DNA of 64,000 bases from Hypomesus transpacificus (lineage: Eukaryota > Chordata > Actinopteri > Osmeriformes > Osmeridae), in the NCBI RefSeq assembly GCF_021917145.1, contig NC_061066.1:4316782-4380781 (forward strand), written 5' to 3'. Positions 13,701 through 28,000 of this stretch are shown in pieces. The position numbers and the translations under genes are program-made. The notes beneath the pieces are model-generated. The model searched no databases and was not told where the DNA came from. It worked only from the letters and a program-made list of their open reading frames with translations. Within the stretch, counting starts at the first letter, position 1; each line of letters opens with the position of its first letter.

Positions 13701-13808
13701 CGCTTTTAAGGTCGATTTGGAAGAATTCATCAAGGAGACAGGAGACAAGTGTCATATTTTAAGCCGCACGAAATCCGTCCCCTCGCTTTCACCACCAATC
13801 TCAATCAA
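7780..13808. other. Intergenic, possible conserved non-coding DNA
   Basis: No gene is supported. Several stretches are free of simple repeats and carry homeodomain- or octamer-like words: 8340-8420, 8640-8720 (with TTAATTAG), 10330-10560, 11090-11220 and 11810-11960. Their look suggests conserved non-coding elements, but only an alignment could show it. A strongly G-rich block lies at 10030-10175. Confidence 0.3.
10030..10175 (+). other. G-rich block, G-quadruplex candidate
   Basis: Many runs of three or more G lie within a short distance on the plus strand, especially at 10107-10172, with one- to four-base loops. This satisfies the G3+N1-7 quadruplex pattern several times over. Confidence 0.6.
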
Positions 13809-14008
13809 ACATTTACATTTACATTTAGTCATTTAGCAGACACTCTTATCCAGAGTGACTTACAGTAAGTACAGGGACATTCTCCCCGAGGCAAGTAGGG
13901 TGAAGTGCCTTGCCCAAGGACACAACGTCATGTGCACCGGCCGGGAATCGAACTGGCAACCTTCAGATTACTAACCCGATGCTCTACCCGCTCAGCCATC
14001 TGACTCCC
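13809..14008 (-). mobile_element. tRNA-derived SINE with L2-type tail
   Basis: Read on the minus strand it starts with a tRNA-like head (GGCTGAGCGGGTAGAGCA as A box, GTTCGATTCCC as B box). A conserved middle follows (CCTTGGGCAAGGCACTTCACC), then the tail GGATAAGAGTGTCTGCTAAA and ATGTAAATGT repeats. This is close to full length and the best copy in the window. At least three related copies occur at 28,432, 30,265 and 61,051. Confidence 0.85.
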
Positions 14009-14739
14009 AAACATGGCAGAGAAAGCGAGGTAATCCATGCAGAAAGGGGACCCTGGATAGCAGAGCTTTTATTTCTCCTTCAGGAAACGATGGGAAGGGG
14101 GAAGCCACGGCTTGCTCGGACCAGAACACAATGGGGGGGGGGGGGGGGGGTTGAAGGACTCGTGTCTCTGTCTCTCGTCTCCATAAAGCATGCGCGGCGA
14201 CCAGCTTTTAGCCATCAGCCGCTAGACAGGAAGGCTTCAACGTAGACAACAACAAGTACTGTTAAAGGAGTCATTATTAAGATTAAATCAGCCCTCATAG
14301 GAAGAAACACAGGCAACTTAAGGCAATGCTGGTGAGTCAATGTGTGTGAGTGTAACCGTCCTAAATATGGATTCAACTTAGTCATGGTTGCCTGCTGTCT
14401 CCAATGTGAATCTTCCAAGCCTGTGACTCTGTTTACAGACAACCCTGATGACCCATGGTTTGCATTATGTAAGCAGGAAAGTAATCCACAGCAATAGCAA
14501 TATCCACTGGTTTTTATCCTCGATGACAATCTCCATTGTTCTATATTTGGTCCAGAAAGGGGCTTTTCACTGACACCAGAGCTAAAACACTTCAAATCCC
14601 ATCCTCCCAATCCCAAACTGTGGACACTGTGTTATTATACCCTAGTAACTAAGTTAGTTGAAGCAACAGTCATACAGCCAAAATTGACAACACTTTTCCT
14701 TTTGGATCCGTGATCTTGTCACAATATACACATGCCTTT

Positions 14740-14773
14740 CATTACATTTACATTTAGTCATTTAGCAGACACT
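14740..14773 (-). mobile_element. SINE tail fragment
   Basis: This contains only the terminal words seen in the full SINEs (TTACATTTACATTTAGTC followed by ATTTAGCAGACACT). It is a truncated copy or a short L2-family 3' end. Confidence 0.6.
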
Positions 14774-17700
14774 TACATGTAACGGTTTCTGACTCTGTGT
14801 GTGTTTCTGCTGATTGGGAGATAAGGGTTGTGTACAGAAACAGACCAGGCAAGCTTTTTAGGGTGACACTTTCAGAGGCATGGCTGGACAAACCCATTAA
14901 GACACCATTCCTCCAACAACATGGCAGTCTTTGAGGACGCTGGTAAGCATTCGACTGAATGACAGACCGACCGACCGACCGACCTGGCAACACCTTTAAT
15001 GACTCATTCGGCTGTTTTTATCGCCATGGTTACGGGGCTCAGGTGCCAGCGCTGAGGCGTAAATAATGATGTCATCCCTGGAATTGTAGACAGAGAACAG
15101 GTTGGCGATGGAGGCTCGAAAATCCATAACGCCCACCATCCAATCTATTGGCATTTGAGGAAGTGTTACTACAGCTCATGAAACGTAGCACCACTATGAC
15201 ACATGAAATTAACAGGAAATTGAAAAATCACAATTCTACTTCAGATAAGAAGTTATTGGGACATTTTGATCTTTCTATAACAAGGTGTGATATTTTAGAT
15301 CTTTTAAAAATCATGAACAATGTGTTAGTATATTGACCACTATTTATAGTGTGTGTGTGTGTGGGGGGGGGGGGGGTACCATGGCCTTTTTGAAAAGAAG
15401 GTAGCATTGGAGTGGAGGGTTCAGTAAAGATCTCAATATCAACTGATATTGCAACTATATCAAATCATTCCTTTCAGCTTTGGCGTCAGTGAAGGATCAT
15501 ATTAAGCTCATGTTCAATGAGGATTAAGGCCTGGTCTGGGTGTGATGGAATCTGTTACACCGACAGGTGGGATACAGCCAGATGACCGTCTTTGTTTCAA
15601 TGGGCATTCATTTCAGGTTTTGTATCCTGCCATAATGTGCAAGGGCATATTTATTTTACTCTTCTCGGGCCAGCAAGCCATGACTTCATTGAGATGCTGA
15701 GCTGACGTGCAGCGGAATCACGGCAAACAGTTCTTGCACAGCCGAATGACCCAATTTTGCCTGAAGAAATATCACAGAAGCCTACTTCGCGTGCCATGCC
15801 GCGTTGTATCCAGACCTGGACCATATTTTACATGATAATATGAATCATGTAAGATTTAAAGAACTTTTAGATTGTTTTTTTTTTTTTTTTACAGAAATAG
15901 TCACATTTACAGACAACAGACAATGTTCCACGAAAGACGGTAGCCTACATGCTTCGCTCAACATCCCAGACATGCGGAGCGTTTTGGCTCCATCACAACT
16001 GATAGACAAAATTGTTGTATGGGCCATAAATGTGTTCCCTTACCTGAATACAGCATAGAAGATATATCGGATAAAGCAGCGCTGAGAGCATGGTAGCTTT
16101 CAATTTAAGGGGTTCAGACAAGTCTTTTATTCTCAGCTTTGGCCAGCGACTTGCTCATCCAAACAATGGCGAATTTTCTGCAGCATCAGACCGATAGCGC
16201 TATCACCCGACCCCGGGCTCACAATAGTCACCACTCACACAGCTGGTTCACCGAACCGACGTCTGACTGTGGACAGTTCTAGGATAGCATAATGTTTTGG
16301 TATCAAAGAACGTCGATACGAATCATTTCCAAAACATATGAGTCGACGCATCAATTGCCGTTAATATCCTCGGCGCGTTGGCGAAATGGATGGAGAGACC
16401 GCGGCATTGGCCATCATTTGGGGACGAAACGTTCACACACTGTAAGACAGAGACTGCATTCACCCTCTCTCTTTCCTCCTACGCCCCGCCCTATTCTCTT
16501 GTAGAGACTGGGGCACAAGAACCAGGATCTATGGGGAGCTGTGTATGAATCCATGGTTGGGGGAGGATACCCTGCAAAAGTAGGCCTTAAATAATGGGGA
16601 TCCATGATGGGCTCATCTTAAGTGTAGCCTGCGTTTTAAGTGTAGCCTAAAGCTAAATACCCTGAAATTGTTGCCTCGTGTTGATTTCTACTTTATCTTA
16701 AAATAATTCAGGGAGACTAAACAATCTGTTACGGTCGCATATTGTAGCCTATTGTCAAAGGTAGTGGTCCCCATGTACTTGTTAGTAACAAACTGTACTT
16801 AATTTCATGGGAAAAATACATATTTTTAATTAAGTTGTTTTTTAGTTGCCAAGTTAGAAAAGGGATGGGTGTTACTTTGGATGAGATCCTTTGTATTCAG
16901 CAAATTACAAGAGTTTATAATAAAATGACTTGACTCAAAGACAAAACTGTTGATTTGATTGGTGTTATACAGACATTGGTAGCTGGACCATGAGCTAAAC
17001 TCTACATAGGCTTACTCCACATTGGGAATAGGCAAGAGTTATTCACATACAGCTCTGTTTATAATTGAGGTTCAGTCTTAATCTATTTCCAGTAAACCAT
17101 CCTTCTCAAAAGGGATGTTTGTGTCAACACTATAGTTGTGAACCTTTTTTTCCTCCTAACAGAGCGTGAGACCTATTTGTTTCTTGCTTATTCAACCCAG
17201 TCATTATCCTTTCTTCCCAAAGCCTAAAACGTTTCTTGAACCATATTGTTTTCAAAACACAGCCAGTAACCTACACTGTCAGCACAAACACATTTTAGAG
17301 GGAAGGAAAAGCAAAAGGATATTCGTTTTGATAATGAAAGGCTGCAGGTGACCTTCCCTCCAGCTATGACACATTTGAATGAGAGTACAGGGAGGGAAAA
17401 CACTTCTTACCCTGAGTTCTGTTAAGTGACTATTTTTACATTTCCTTCAACAAAGTGAATTCCTGAATGTAAAAGTATATTTTCCTTTGTGCTCATATTT
17501 GACAACAAAGGTCACAAATACAAGATTGGTCATCCCAATGAGAGAGTACCAATGATCAGTGACAGACTTCAAACTGACCATAATGATAGTTGGTGTTCAG
17601 CAGAGCTTGATCCAAGAAAACCATCAGATCTGAGATATTTAGCTGCCTTCTTAAGACTAAAGCTGTAGTGACATTGGAGGACAACGCTGTTCTGCATCGC

Positions 17701-20700
17701 TGGTTTAGAGGAATTCGGACAAAGGGGTCGTCTTGTTTTCAGTCTGAGTCAACTGACAATCACTTGTCAAAGACATGGGATCCCTGTGTGTGTGTGATGT
17801 GTGTGTGTGATGTGTGAGTGTGTGTGAGTGAGGAGGGATTTGGTCAATGTTAGGGATTTTGTTGAACAAAAACTGATGTCCAGTCTTTCAAAGTAAATAG
17901 TTTTGAATAAATCCGAATATTGCAATTGTGTGTGTATGTATGTGTGTATATATATGTATCAGAACAGATGTTTGCATGGAAGGGATCTTGCTCAATGAAG
18001 ACTGCCCCATGGAATTCTAAGTAGAAAATATAAATACCCTTTTCTACATCTAGGAATACAAACCATGTTTGCTAGTTTTTGTTCAGAATTCACTCAGAAT
18101 TCAATATTCTGCCAATATAACAACAATATGCATTACCTATATAAACAATAATTAGTTTGATCAGGGTGCAGGCGTCTAAGAGCGTGCACTATTGTATTAT
18201 TTTGGTTTAGTGGTTTCCTCCAGCATCGAAATAAAACTGATCATTGGCGTGACGTCATACCATGCAGCGTGTGTAGTTTGTGTCGGCATGGAGCAAATAA
18301 ATAAATAAATAAACAAAGTGTCGGCATACAGCTTAATTGGTGCATACTGCCACCCTGTGGTATTAGATACGAAGTGCTTTTTATATGTTTTCTTCGAGAT
18401 GCAATACCATGGCAAGCGAAGACATGGGTTCAGGTGCTAGAATCAGAGGCATCTCTAGACCCTTTTTAGTTGGGCACGTGCCCTAGTATAAATCTGCGGT
18501 GTCCCAGTAAAATCTGAAGTTTGAATTTGAACAATTTACTTTAATAGTCAGTACATTCATTTAGATTGATGATCCCAGAAAAATATAAACGCAGTATCCC
18601 AATCAACGCTCGTAAAATCAACGCAGTTTAACCGGAAACACAAAGTGATGCGTGCCAAGGAATTCCATGTCCGCGCGCTCTTCTGTCCTTGCTATAATAG
18701 CCACTGCAGCGGCACACAGACGTCCTGGGGTAGGCATGCAAATCAGAATTGAGGTAGACTAAGAAAACATTACAAACCGTTAAAACATTTAAAAAATACA
18801 GTTTCGTAATAGTATAGTAGGTAATAGTAGGTATGGATCACAGATTGATGGTGCAGCAGTTAGGCTATATATCAAACAGAAGATGGCGCTGTAACATCAT
18901 AAAACGACTGGACATAGTGGCTTCTTTTCTAGGCTACAACTGTCTCATGTTAAAATCGAATTTAACCTCAACACTACTAAATATGAACCACGATCAACCA
19001 CGGTAGCCTAATGTAGGCTAGGCTACATAAGCTTGAATGTCTGACCACAAGCTAGTCTCTGAGCCATTTATCATCCTCATAATATAAACATTGAAACAAT
19101 GACATGCAACATCATACATCTTCTTTCCTCTACTCTCTTCCTCTACCCATCCACCTATCCTCAGAGGAATGCAGTCCCCATAGCAACTGCAATGACCGCA
19201 TTCCAGGACGCCCCCTTCGTGGAAAGATCAATAGATAGTCTGCTGCATCTAGAAGCTCCAAGGACAGACTTCTGAGAACCTATAGGCTACATCCAGCTAG
19301 TGAGCTTCTGTGAAGACACTGACCAGCAGAGCCTTGTGAAGAAAGTGCTTAGGCTACCAGCAGCATTATATTCTGAGTTATGCGGTGTAGCCTACAGATA
19401 AATATATATATAACCTGCTGCAGGCTCGCTTCCAAATAGATGGACTGCATTGAAACAATGCCAAATGAAATACCCAATCCAGTATCACATACAGTACTTT
19501 AGTGAAATAGTCACGAAAAAGAATCGAATATTTTGTGACATGCAATACCTGATAGGCTTTAGGAGTGTGAGTGTTTTCGTTTTTTTGTTTAATTCACTGT
19601 TTTTTGGAAGATATGCATGTTAATGGGGTAGCCTATCTCTCAAACTGAACTGGAAAGTTTCTACCTAAGACAGCTGATTTCAAGGCTACTACTATTCAGG
19701 TCTAGGCCTCCATCATATAGAAATCCACTTATAGGCTTAGGCTACAGTAGGCTATTGTCCCCAATAAAACACAGCAAGGCATTGTATAAACGGTCTGCGA
19801 TAGCTGATTAAGTAGACACCCTGACCTCGAATTTGCTACAGCCTGTAGTTAAAACGTTAGTTTTTTCAACCAATCTGGCAGTTCATGGAAAGCCCAGACA
19901 TGGGGTGTAATCAGGAGTCCGCTATCCCTGGAGCACCACTGTGGAAGTCCATATGCTCATTACTAAACGGGTTCAGGGAACTCGGCCTGACGTATCTTAC
20001 TGGGGAGAGGACTTTCACGGCCGTGGTTGACAGCGGGGATGGCCTGGGTCCAGAGAAAATGTATCACCGCTGAGCAGGGCAGCTGCTTTCAATAACCTCC
20101 AAATCTGACCTCTAATTTCCCCACGCTGGGTCCACTGACGGAAGGCTTCTGAGAAACAGCCCCCCGCTGCTCCCTTTCGGGTTCCGCAGTTATTCTCACT
20201 TGCAACTGTAATAATTGAACATGAGAAATCCAATTTTACCTTAATCTAAATCGCGTGACCACATCCTAAGAAACGTAACGTAGGCTTTCAGTGTGGTTCT
20301 GCAACCTTGTTTTCCTAAACCGATGCTCAAGTTTAACATGAGTAGCCTACATCATGCATGTTTCAGTGAGCGTTTGTGTGAAGCAGTTGTCCGAATGTGC
20401 ACTGCTCCACCCCTCTGAAGAAGCTATGATAAATCTGCAATTGCATCAATGCCCAAATATATCTTTGAATCTTTGTGTGGGGGCGCGCGCACGTGTGTGT
20501 GTGTGTTTGTGTGCGTGTGGAAGAGAGAACGAACATGTATCTTTTTCCAGTAAGATAATTGTTATTTGTGTCTATAAGAGCAGTGTGTGCGTGTATTTTG
20601 TGTGAGGTCACGTGGAAATGTGCGTATGTGAAAAACACTTGGCTCTCCTTGGGGTGTGTGTTTTTGAACTCTCTGAGTTTACTAAGTAAACATACCCCCC

Positions 20701-22975
20701 TCTCTTGACTGTCACGCAAATGCAATTTTATTTACTTCACTGCTCCCCAAGACGTTTCTACCAACACATTTGTCTGACTGGATGATACCAAGGAGAGAGC
20801 CTATGAAGTACCGATACCCTGCACAAACTATCAAATTGTGATGATGATGATGACGAACATTGTTATGACCGCCAGATAATTATGACATCAATAACGTTTG
20901 AACAAAAAAATCCACCAAATTGAAAAATGAAGAGTAAAAACATAACTAATGTAGGCCTAGTTAACAACTTTGTGGAAGTATGCACGTTGCATATGAGACA
21001 ATAAATCACTTCAGAGCAGTTATAACACCTCTCGTTGGTCGGTCAACAATTTGGGTTCAGAGATTAGAGGGATTATATTGGTCGGATTATTGCTAAAACG
21101 TAAACATTTAATTAAAAATGAGACGGATAAAGGATGATTACATATGGGCCCAACCACACACAGCCTGACACCAGCCAGATAAGGAATTTAGGCCAAAGAG
21201 GGGGAAAAAGTATCAATTAAAATAAGAATAAGCTTAGAAGCAAACAAATGGTTTTATACAACATGAAATTAAATCTCAATAAATCTCAGTCATAAATCAC
21301 GGGTTCCTGACCATAATTCCCTTTCTCTCTCACACACACACACACGCACACAATCATTGAGTTTGAAATAATGCCACTGTGTGTGACTGGTGACACAAGA
21401 TCACAGAATTTGAATTAATTTCATAAAACTCTGAGGGGAAATTCTAACATTACTATCTAATGTCCTACATTAGAACTACCAAGGCAATTCTGAAATTATT
21501 TGGTGTGTGTGAGGGTTTATTATCATTATTATGGTTGTATGAATGTGTAAGAGAGTAATCTATCTCTCTCTCTCTCTCTCTCTGCATGTGTTTAATACAG
21601 ATGCTGCACAGCCAGCAGATCCCTGCTCTCTGGCCTTTTGCCACTTCCTTCTAATCAGGTTTCTGGGAAAGTCATTTTCATTTGCAAGTTCTTTCTGGGG
21701 AACTGGCTGTGGCTAGGTAATCCTGCAGAAAATTCCTCCCTTCATCTTTGAACCTCCTTCAGCAGAGTAAGAAGACACCCTGTCCTAGGCTAATCAACAA
21801 GGCAACCCATTGTGGGGTGTGTTTGTGCGTGTGTGTGCGCTCACACGCACGGGCGTGCGCGAGCTCGAGGGAACTCGGAAGGTGCCCGGTGGCTTGGCGC
21901 ATGATGTCATTATGGCGACCAGTGCATGCGCACGTGTGTTTACGCGTGGGCTCTGAGCATGTTTGCCACTTGATGACTGTTTTCATGTGAGCGTTTGTGT
22001 TTGAGGTCAAGTGTGTGTATGTGCGCCTGAATATGTAACAGAGGCACGCACAGAGTGGTACTGAGAAGGCAGATGCTCTTCTGGGAAACGAGGCTCACAG
22101 CGCTGTGGGAGCAGAACACAAGCTTTGAAGGCTAAAGAGGAATTCATTTACATCCACTCTGCACTGGGACATATAAAGCAGTCTCCCTCGCCAATGATAC
22201 ACACTTTGTCTCCACGTGACAGTCACCCATAGGCTGCGCCTTCAGGTTACATAAACAGATTTGGAACCCAAAAACATAACACAGGCTTGAACGTTAAACA
22301 GCCTGTCTAAAGTCATATGAATCTATCATATTAGTCACCTCAATTTGATTGTGTGTGTGGTGTGTCTGTGCGAGCACTTATTTAGTGCTCACGCCAAACA
22401 CTTAAGGAGATTTTAAGATGTATTACAAACTATTTCTGCAAACTGCTCCACCCCTCCTCTCCCAATTCCAAGAATTCAGCCCTGCTCCGTGTGGCTCCTT
22501 GTGTTCAAGATGTAAAAATAGCCCACTGCATTGGGCAGATTAGAATGAATATCAGTACTTGGGGCCCACTGACAATCTATTGCTACAGTAAACTGCATCA
22601 ATTCCAGGAAACACTTTTTGAATTAGTTTTTTTTTTTTTTTTAACCACCATGGATAAACAAACAGAGACAAGAGGTTGTGGGGGGGGGGGGCATGCATTA
22701 TGAAAGTATTATAATCAAACCAACAACAGAACCGCAGCTGAATAGATTATAACATGGCTCAGGGCTTAAATCCTGTCGAGCGAGCATGATTTAGTGTATG
22801 ATTTGTAGAAGGAATCACAGTGGGAGCAGCATGATAAGGGCATGATATACTTGACGTACTAAAGTGGGAATAACACAGGCTGATCGAGGGTCACTGAAGG
22901 CCACGTGGATCCATGGAGAATGCGTGTGGTTTAGAAGCTATAGTACTCCTGGGGAGGAGCTGCAGGAGGGTGTGC

Positions 22976-23159
22976 AGGGAACACCACAGACACACTACTT
23001 AAAGAGGAAGACTCGCAGGGTAGGGAACACCACAGACACACTACTTAAAGAGGAAGACTCGCAGGGTAGGGAACACCACAGACACACTACTTAAAGAGGA
23101 AGACTCGCAGGGTAGGGAACACCACAGACACACTACTTAAAGAGGAAGACTCGCAGGGT
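22976..23159 (+). repeat. 46-bp minisatellite, four copies
   Basis: Four nearly identical head-to-tail copies of a 46-base unit that begins AGGGAACACCACAGACACAC and ends GACTCGCAGGGT. The near identity points to recent expansion. Confidence 0.9.
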
Positions 23160-24638
23160 GACAGCATTTGGGTGTGTGATGCAAAGTGGGCAGTTGTCAC
23201 CGTAATGATAGGGTTTGGCTCTTCTACCTTAACACACAAACAACCCCCCCCCCCCCCCCCCCCGCCCCCTCCCCCAAAAAAAGAAAAAAAGAGAAGAGCA
23301 ATTTTATGGAACCGACCGAAGATGGCTTCAACGGTTGTCATGGGATCTCGTTCTCTCCGCGAGTGTCTCTCCCACGCGGGCCGCACACGCTCCCTGCAGC
23401 CCCTCTTACCCCCGCCCCTACCCTCTCTTTCTCCCTCAGCATGGGTCTCGTGTTCCGTTTGTCTAGCTGTTGTGTTCCCCCCGGTCACAACTGTGTTGGT
23501 GTGAAAAACAAACGTGCGCGACAGTCTACTGTTCCCCCCAGCGGGATCAACTGGGTGGGGTCGTGTCGGATCTTCCACCGAATGTGTCCTGAAACCGCAC
23601 AAGCGTTATGACATTTGACTCCATTCGGGGTATTTCCCCGAATGACCTACACCGCAGGTCAGGTATCACCGTGGCCTTGGCATCAGAAGACCACAAAAGG
23701 GCTTACACCCCAGGTGTGTGAGCTAAATGGCAAGCACGGCTTTCCAAGGGCTTACGTAATGGAGTTAAGGACAAGTGCTGATAGATTTAACCTCACTTCA
23801 CTCCCAAACAGGCAGAGAGTGTGAGTGAGTGTGTGAGAGAGAAAGAGGGGTAAATGAGTGAAAGGAAACCACTAACATGGTCTTCCTAAGCCAGCTTGCT
23901 TTGGGGTGACATGGAAGTGTTTTACGAAGAAAAAGACAAATAGGCTATGCCAAACACAGGGGAAGTATGGTTCACCGTTCCAGCTTCTCCCTACTTTCCA
24001 GCTTTTGTGTGTTTTTAGGCCAACTCTATGAGGTGATGAAAACTAGAGATCCTTCCCCTGTGGCAGTTTGTGCGAATGTGCCCTGTTGTGTGTGTGTGTT
24101 GATGACACAATACTGATATAATATTCTCAGAACGGCCTTGAAGTCTAGGAAATGCATTGTGATTGAACATCAAAGCTTTCCAGGAATTCGTATAGGGTTG
24201 GAATATGACACCTATTGTGAATCTACCAGCTGTATGACTCAAGATACACTGCAGAAGTACAAACTTAAGTCAAAGTACAAAGTACTTTGTGAAGTTTCCA
24301 AAAGTTTTATTGGAATCATCAAAGTGTCAAACTCTCAAAATATAGGCATCACTTAAGATAAAAAAAATATGAAAGAAAGATGAGTTAGTTCTCAGGTAAA
24401 GCAAGCAACTGTGCTCAATTTTTGAAGCCACAATGAAAGCTTCAGGTGTGGTGTTTGAAAAAATTACAAACGTACTCGGATTCCGTGACTGACCACCTTA
24501 AAAGTGTTTGCCGTCAGAGACGTAGTGACAGCCAGACAAAAAAACAAGGGGATTTTACCCAGCAGCACAGGTATGTTGGAATGCCCCAGAGAGACAGAAA
24601 AAAAGGACACCACACAAATAAACTGCCTATCACACACA

Positions 24639-24644
24639 TTTATT
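24639..24644 (-). terminator. cradd: Probable cradd polyadenylation signal
   Basis: AATAAA on the minus strand, about 440 bases past the cradd stop codon, in the right orientation. No closer AATAAA was noticed. Confidence 0.5.
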
Positions 24645-25080
24645 GAACATATCATGTTCTCACTTTTTGTCTTTTTTTTTTACATTACAAACACGTGGTT
24701 TCCAAAAAAGCACCTTTCCATCAGGCCTTCTCAGTCTGTACAAAAATAATTATCAGAAATTCACACCTATTGACCTAGTGCAAATACCTGCATGGTCTGG
24801 TTGTAATCTCCTTAGCCCCTGCTGCCACTGTGGGGAACTCTGTCTCTGCAGCAAGCAGGGTGGGGGCACCAAGACCTTACCGGCTCAGGGCAGGTTCGGA
24901 TGGCTGCAGTCTAGAAAGGGGAAAATAGAACAGACCCAATTTCTCCATGGGTGGGGAGAGGGGGAAACGTGACCCTCTGGTATCTTACAAGCAGGAGAAG
25001 GCCCCTAGTTATCCAGTGGTATATCAGGCAAAGGTTGGAGGGTGAGGGTAGGGAATGGGAACCCTATGACCTGCTGCTCC

Positions 25081-28000
25081 TCACTGGAACACCTCTTCCA
25101 GTGCAGAGGGGTGGATGTCCGCTGCCCGAAGGCTCTGGAGCAGCCGGGCCACGGTGGCGCTCCGGCCCTGGGACTGTCTCCACTGGACCAGACCCGACAG
25201 GACCTGCCCCTGCACGCTCAAGGGGTGGTCGGCACGGCAACGGTACAGGGCTCCCGCAGAAAGGCCCAGGTCCAGGAGGACAGACTCCCACTGCGGACCA
25301 AGCCGAGACGCCAGGCGGGACAGCTGTCTGTCGGATGGAACGTTCCGGAGAACCTCCTCGGGTAAGGTCCAGTCAGCTGGAGGAGGAGGATGAAGGTGTC
25401 AAGAAGGAATACAAAACAAAAAATAACAGAAAGACAGACAAAGGGAGGGCGGTGAGGGAATGTTTACAAACAACATTCCATGCTGAGACATTCGTCCGTT
25501 TTGTGTAACATTGTGAAATTGAGACAAAAAAAATAACACTCAAAAAAACACTCCCAGTTGTTGTCAACAGAGTAGGATGTCGCAATCCCTCTGTGATGAC
25601 GTCACAGTTTGTTTACTTTTAGGTCTATGTGATATTGAGAGAATCTGTGTGTGTCAGTGAGAGAGAGAAGATACGCATCTGTGTAGGAGTCTGTTTATGA
25701 GCGTCAAACAAAAGCTGAAGGTCCGCGTGTGACCCTGAAATCTGTCAATCTTCCCCAGTTTGGCCTGTGTGTCCGTTTGCATGACCATGAAATGGAGTGT
25801 GGTGGGTTGTTAGTGTTGTTTTTTGTTGTTGTTTTGCTTCTACCTTACAGTTCCCCACTTAGGCCTGGATGTATAACTGCAGCCGGCCAAGGACACTCCT
25901 CACCTCTGTTCCGGGAAGTCATCTATATAATAAAGCGCAAACGACTCAATTATATCACATCCCCTTAATCGAGCACGAGTCAGGAGATGGAGGGCAGCCC
26001 TTTTCTGCGAAAAATGAAAGTAGGCCAACGGACTTGAATGTACACTGCTTTCGAGTGCAAGTGTTCCATTTCAGCGGCAGACCCCGTAACGGGTCATCGG
26101 TGTGGCCTTCAGGAGGACTGGGTCAGGAGGAGAACAAATGACCAGGTTTGTGCTGCTGTGACATGCGGTGTTTGAAAATGTCTGTTTGGGGACAGTCAGT
26201 AGTATGCTGTGTGTGTGTGTGTGTGTGTATAGTGGAGGGGTGATGGGGTGGGGGGACAAAGTCCAGCTCTGTGCCTGTGTTGAGCTGGCGTGGAGGACCC
26301 AAGGGATCGTTGAGGTTGTTATGATCAGAGCGAATGGGGGAGGTCAGGGGGTTTAAGGCGTCATGGAGGCTGGGTGGGCAGAGGATGTGTGTGTGTGTGT
26401 GTGTGTGTGTGGGGGGGGGTTACTAGCACTGACATTTCCTCTGGCCTAACACCCCCCCCCCCCCCCACAGAACTGGCACGCTTGCGAGTCAATCTGCCAA
26501 TTCACCCTGACAATAAATTTGGATATATCCGGTTTGCTGAAAATCTGTAGCCAAAGTCAATCGATAAAAAAACATCCTAAAATGTACTCTGAATAAACAC
26601 AATTGTGAAATGTTGTTTGAAGTGGAGTGGATTGAACAAGAGTGGTTTCAAGAGTGTTTTCCGCTCAGAGTTGAATCCAGTTTCAAATCTCTTAATACAA
26701 TTACTGCCCCCTGACTCAATTGTACAATAAAAAATTGTCAATGTTTAATCGGCTTTGTGAATACTAAAGCATGTATGAAATCAAAACAAGTAACCGTGGA
26801 AACAAACAGAAGGTGAGGGATGTTATTGTCTAATTAAAAACATTGGCCTGTTATTTACTATTTAATTATCTGCACCTACTCTAACCCACTAATCCTTCTC
26901 TTAATACCACCCCACGATTCTCATCACTTCCCCAGCCTCCAAGGACCGTTCCTCTCCCACTATCCTGATCCTCTAGACCAGAGCAGATTACAGGGTCAAA
27001 GCTGGATAGAAAGGTTCAGGGTGTTTTAACTCGACTGTACCTCAAAATGTGTTTTGTTATTGTTGCGTTTTAACACCCTGGTGACGAACAAACACACGCC
27101 ATGTGAGGGAGAAGGTGACATGCATTGTTAAATCAGTCACAACCCAAGCTGAATCTTTTCCATGAAGGCTTAAAAGGGAAAATAAGAGATAACCTTAATT
27201 ATCGCCTAAACACTTGGACACTGGGGCAAGAAGGTCATGTGAGGTCAATGTCTGAGTTGAGATTGTCCCAAACAAACAAGCAGAATCTTGTCGCAGGGAA
27301 CTCATACAGCAGCTTGGTCCTGGATGTGTATTGTGTATCAGGAGGTTAGGTCTGGGTACAGCCGCCATTCTAAAGAACAGACCATTATTATTCTCTCTCA
27401 TTACTGCCACTTCATTTATTACTTCATTTAAACTCTTCCTGGTACTGACAGGCATGCAACCAAGTACAGGAGTTTCATTGTCACAAAACTAACAGAGACC
27501 GAGGCAGAGGTCACAGAGTACTCTACAGTAGGACCATGCCAGATAATTTTTTTTTTATAACTTTTTGAACAGAAATCAAGAAATGGGTGTGGGCTGGGTC
27601 TGGTCTCTGGTTCTCAAAGAGGAATGGCAACGACAACAAAAATGAGCTTTTAGATTTAGTAAAAGGATGCATGTCTAACTACCATTGCATTCCCTTGGAA
27701 AATTTGCATTAGTGCCAGTTAACATTTTGTGCCTTGCTAGGGTACAAAACACCCCCACGCAAATGTCATATTCAAAAGAGTTTACTTTAATTCTGTAGTC
27801 TTTGTACTGTATTAACCGTTAAAATCCCCCGTTCAATTTATTTATTGATTGAAAAAAAATCCATCCTAAGATGGAGCTAAAACAAGCACATCAAATCATT
27901 TAACACATATGCTTGGCAGGAAAATCTGAAGCTTGTGTATTTAGAAAAACCGTTTGGTGTGGTAGCTCAGATGAGTTTTGGGGGATGGTTATGCTATGCT

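Larger units (their letters stand above)
14009..24630. other. Intergenic, no gene seen
   Basis: About 10.6 kb of AT-richer sequence with microsatellites, a SINE tail fragment, a 46-bp minisatellite and possible hAT remnants near 18,430-18,530. I looked for plexin C1 exons, expected next to cradd by human synteny, and saw none. Confidence 0.4.

Noticed and set aside
22976-23159. CRISPR-like array of direct repeats
   Set aside because: The four 46-base units are contiguous without unique spacers and the context is a vertebrate genome; it is a minisatellite.
1-24000. Plexin C1 exons expected beside cradd
   Set aside because: No sema, PSI or RasGAP-like peptide was recognised on either strand. 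The gene, if linked, lies outside the window.
24951-25508. 185-codon plus-strand frame (Gly/Pro/Arg-rich)
   Set aside because: It lies opposite the cradd death-domain exon and is its shadow; the minus strand carries the recognisable protein.
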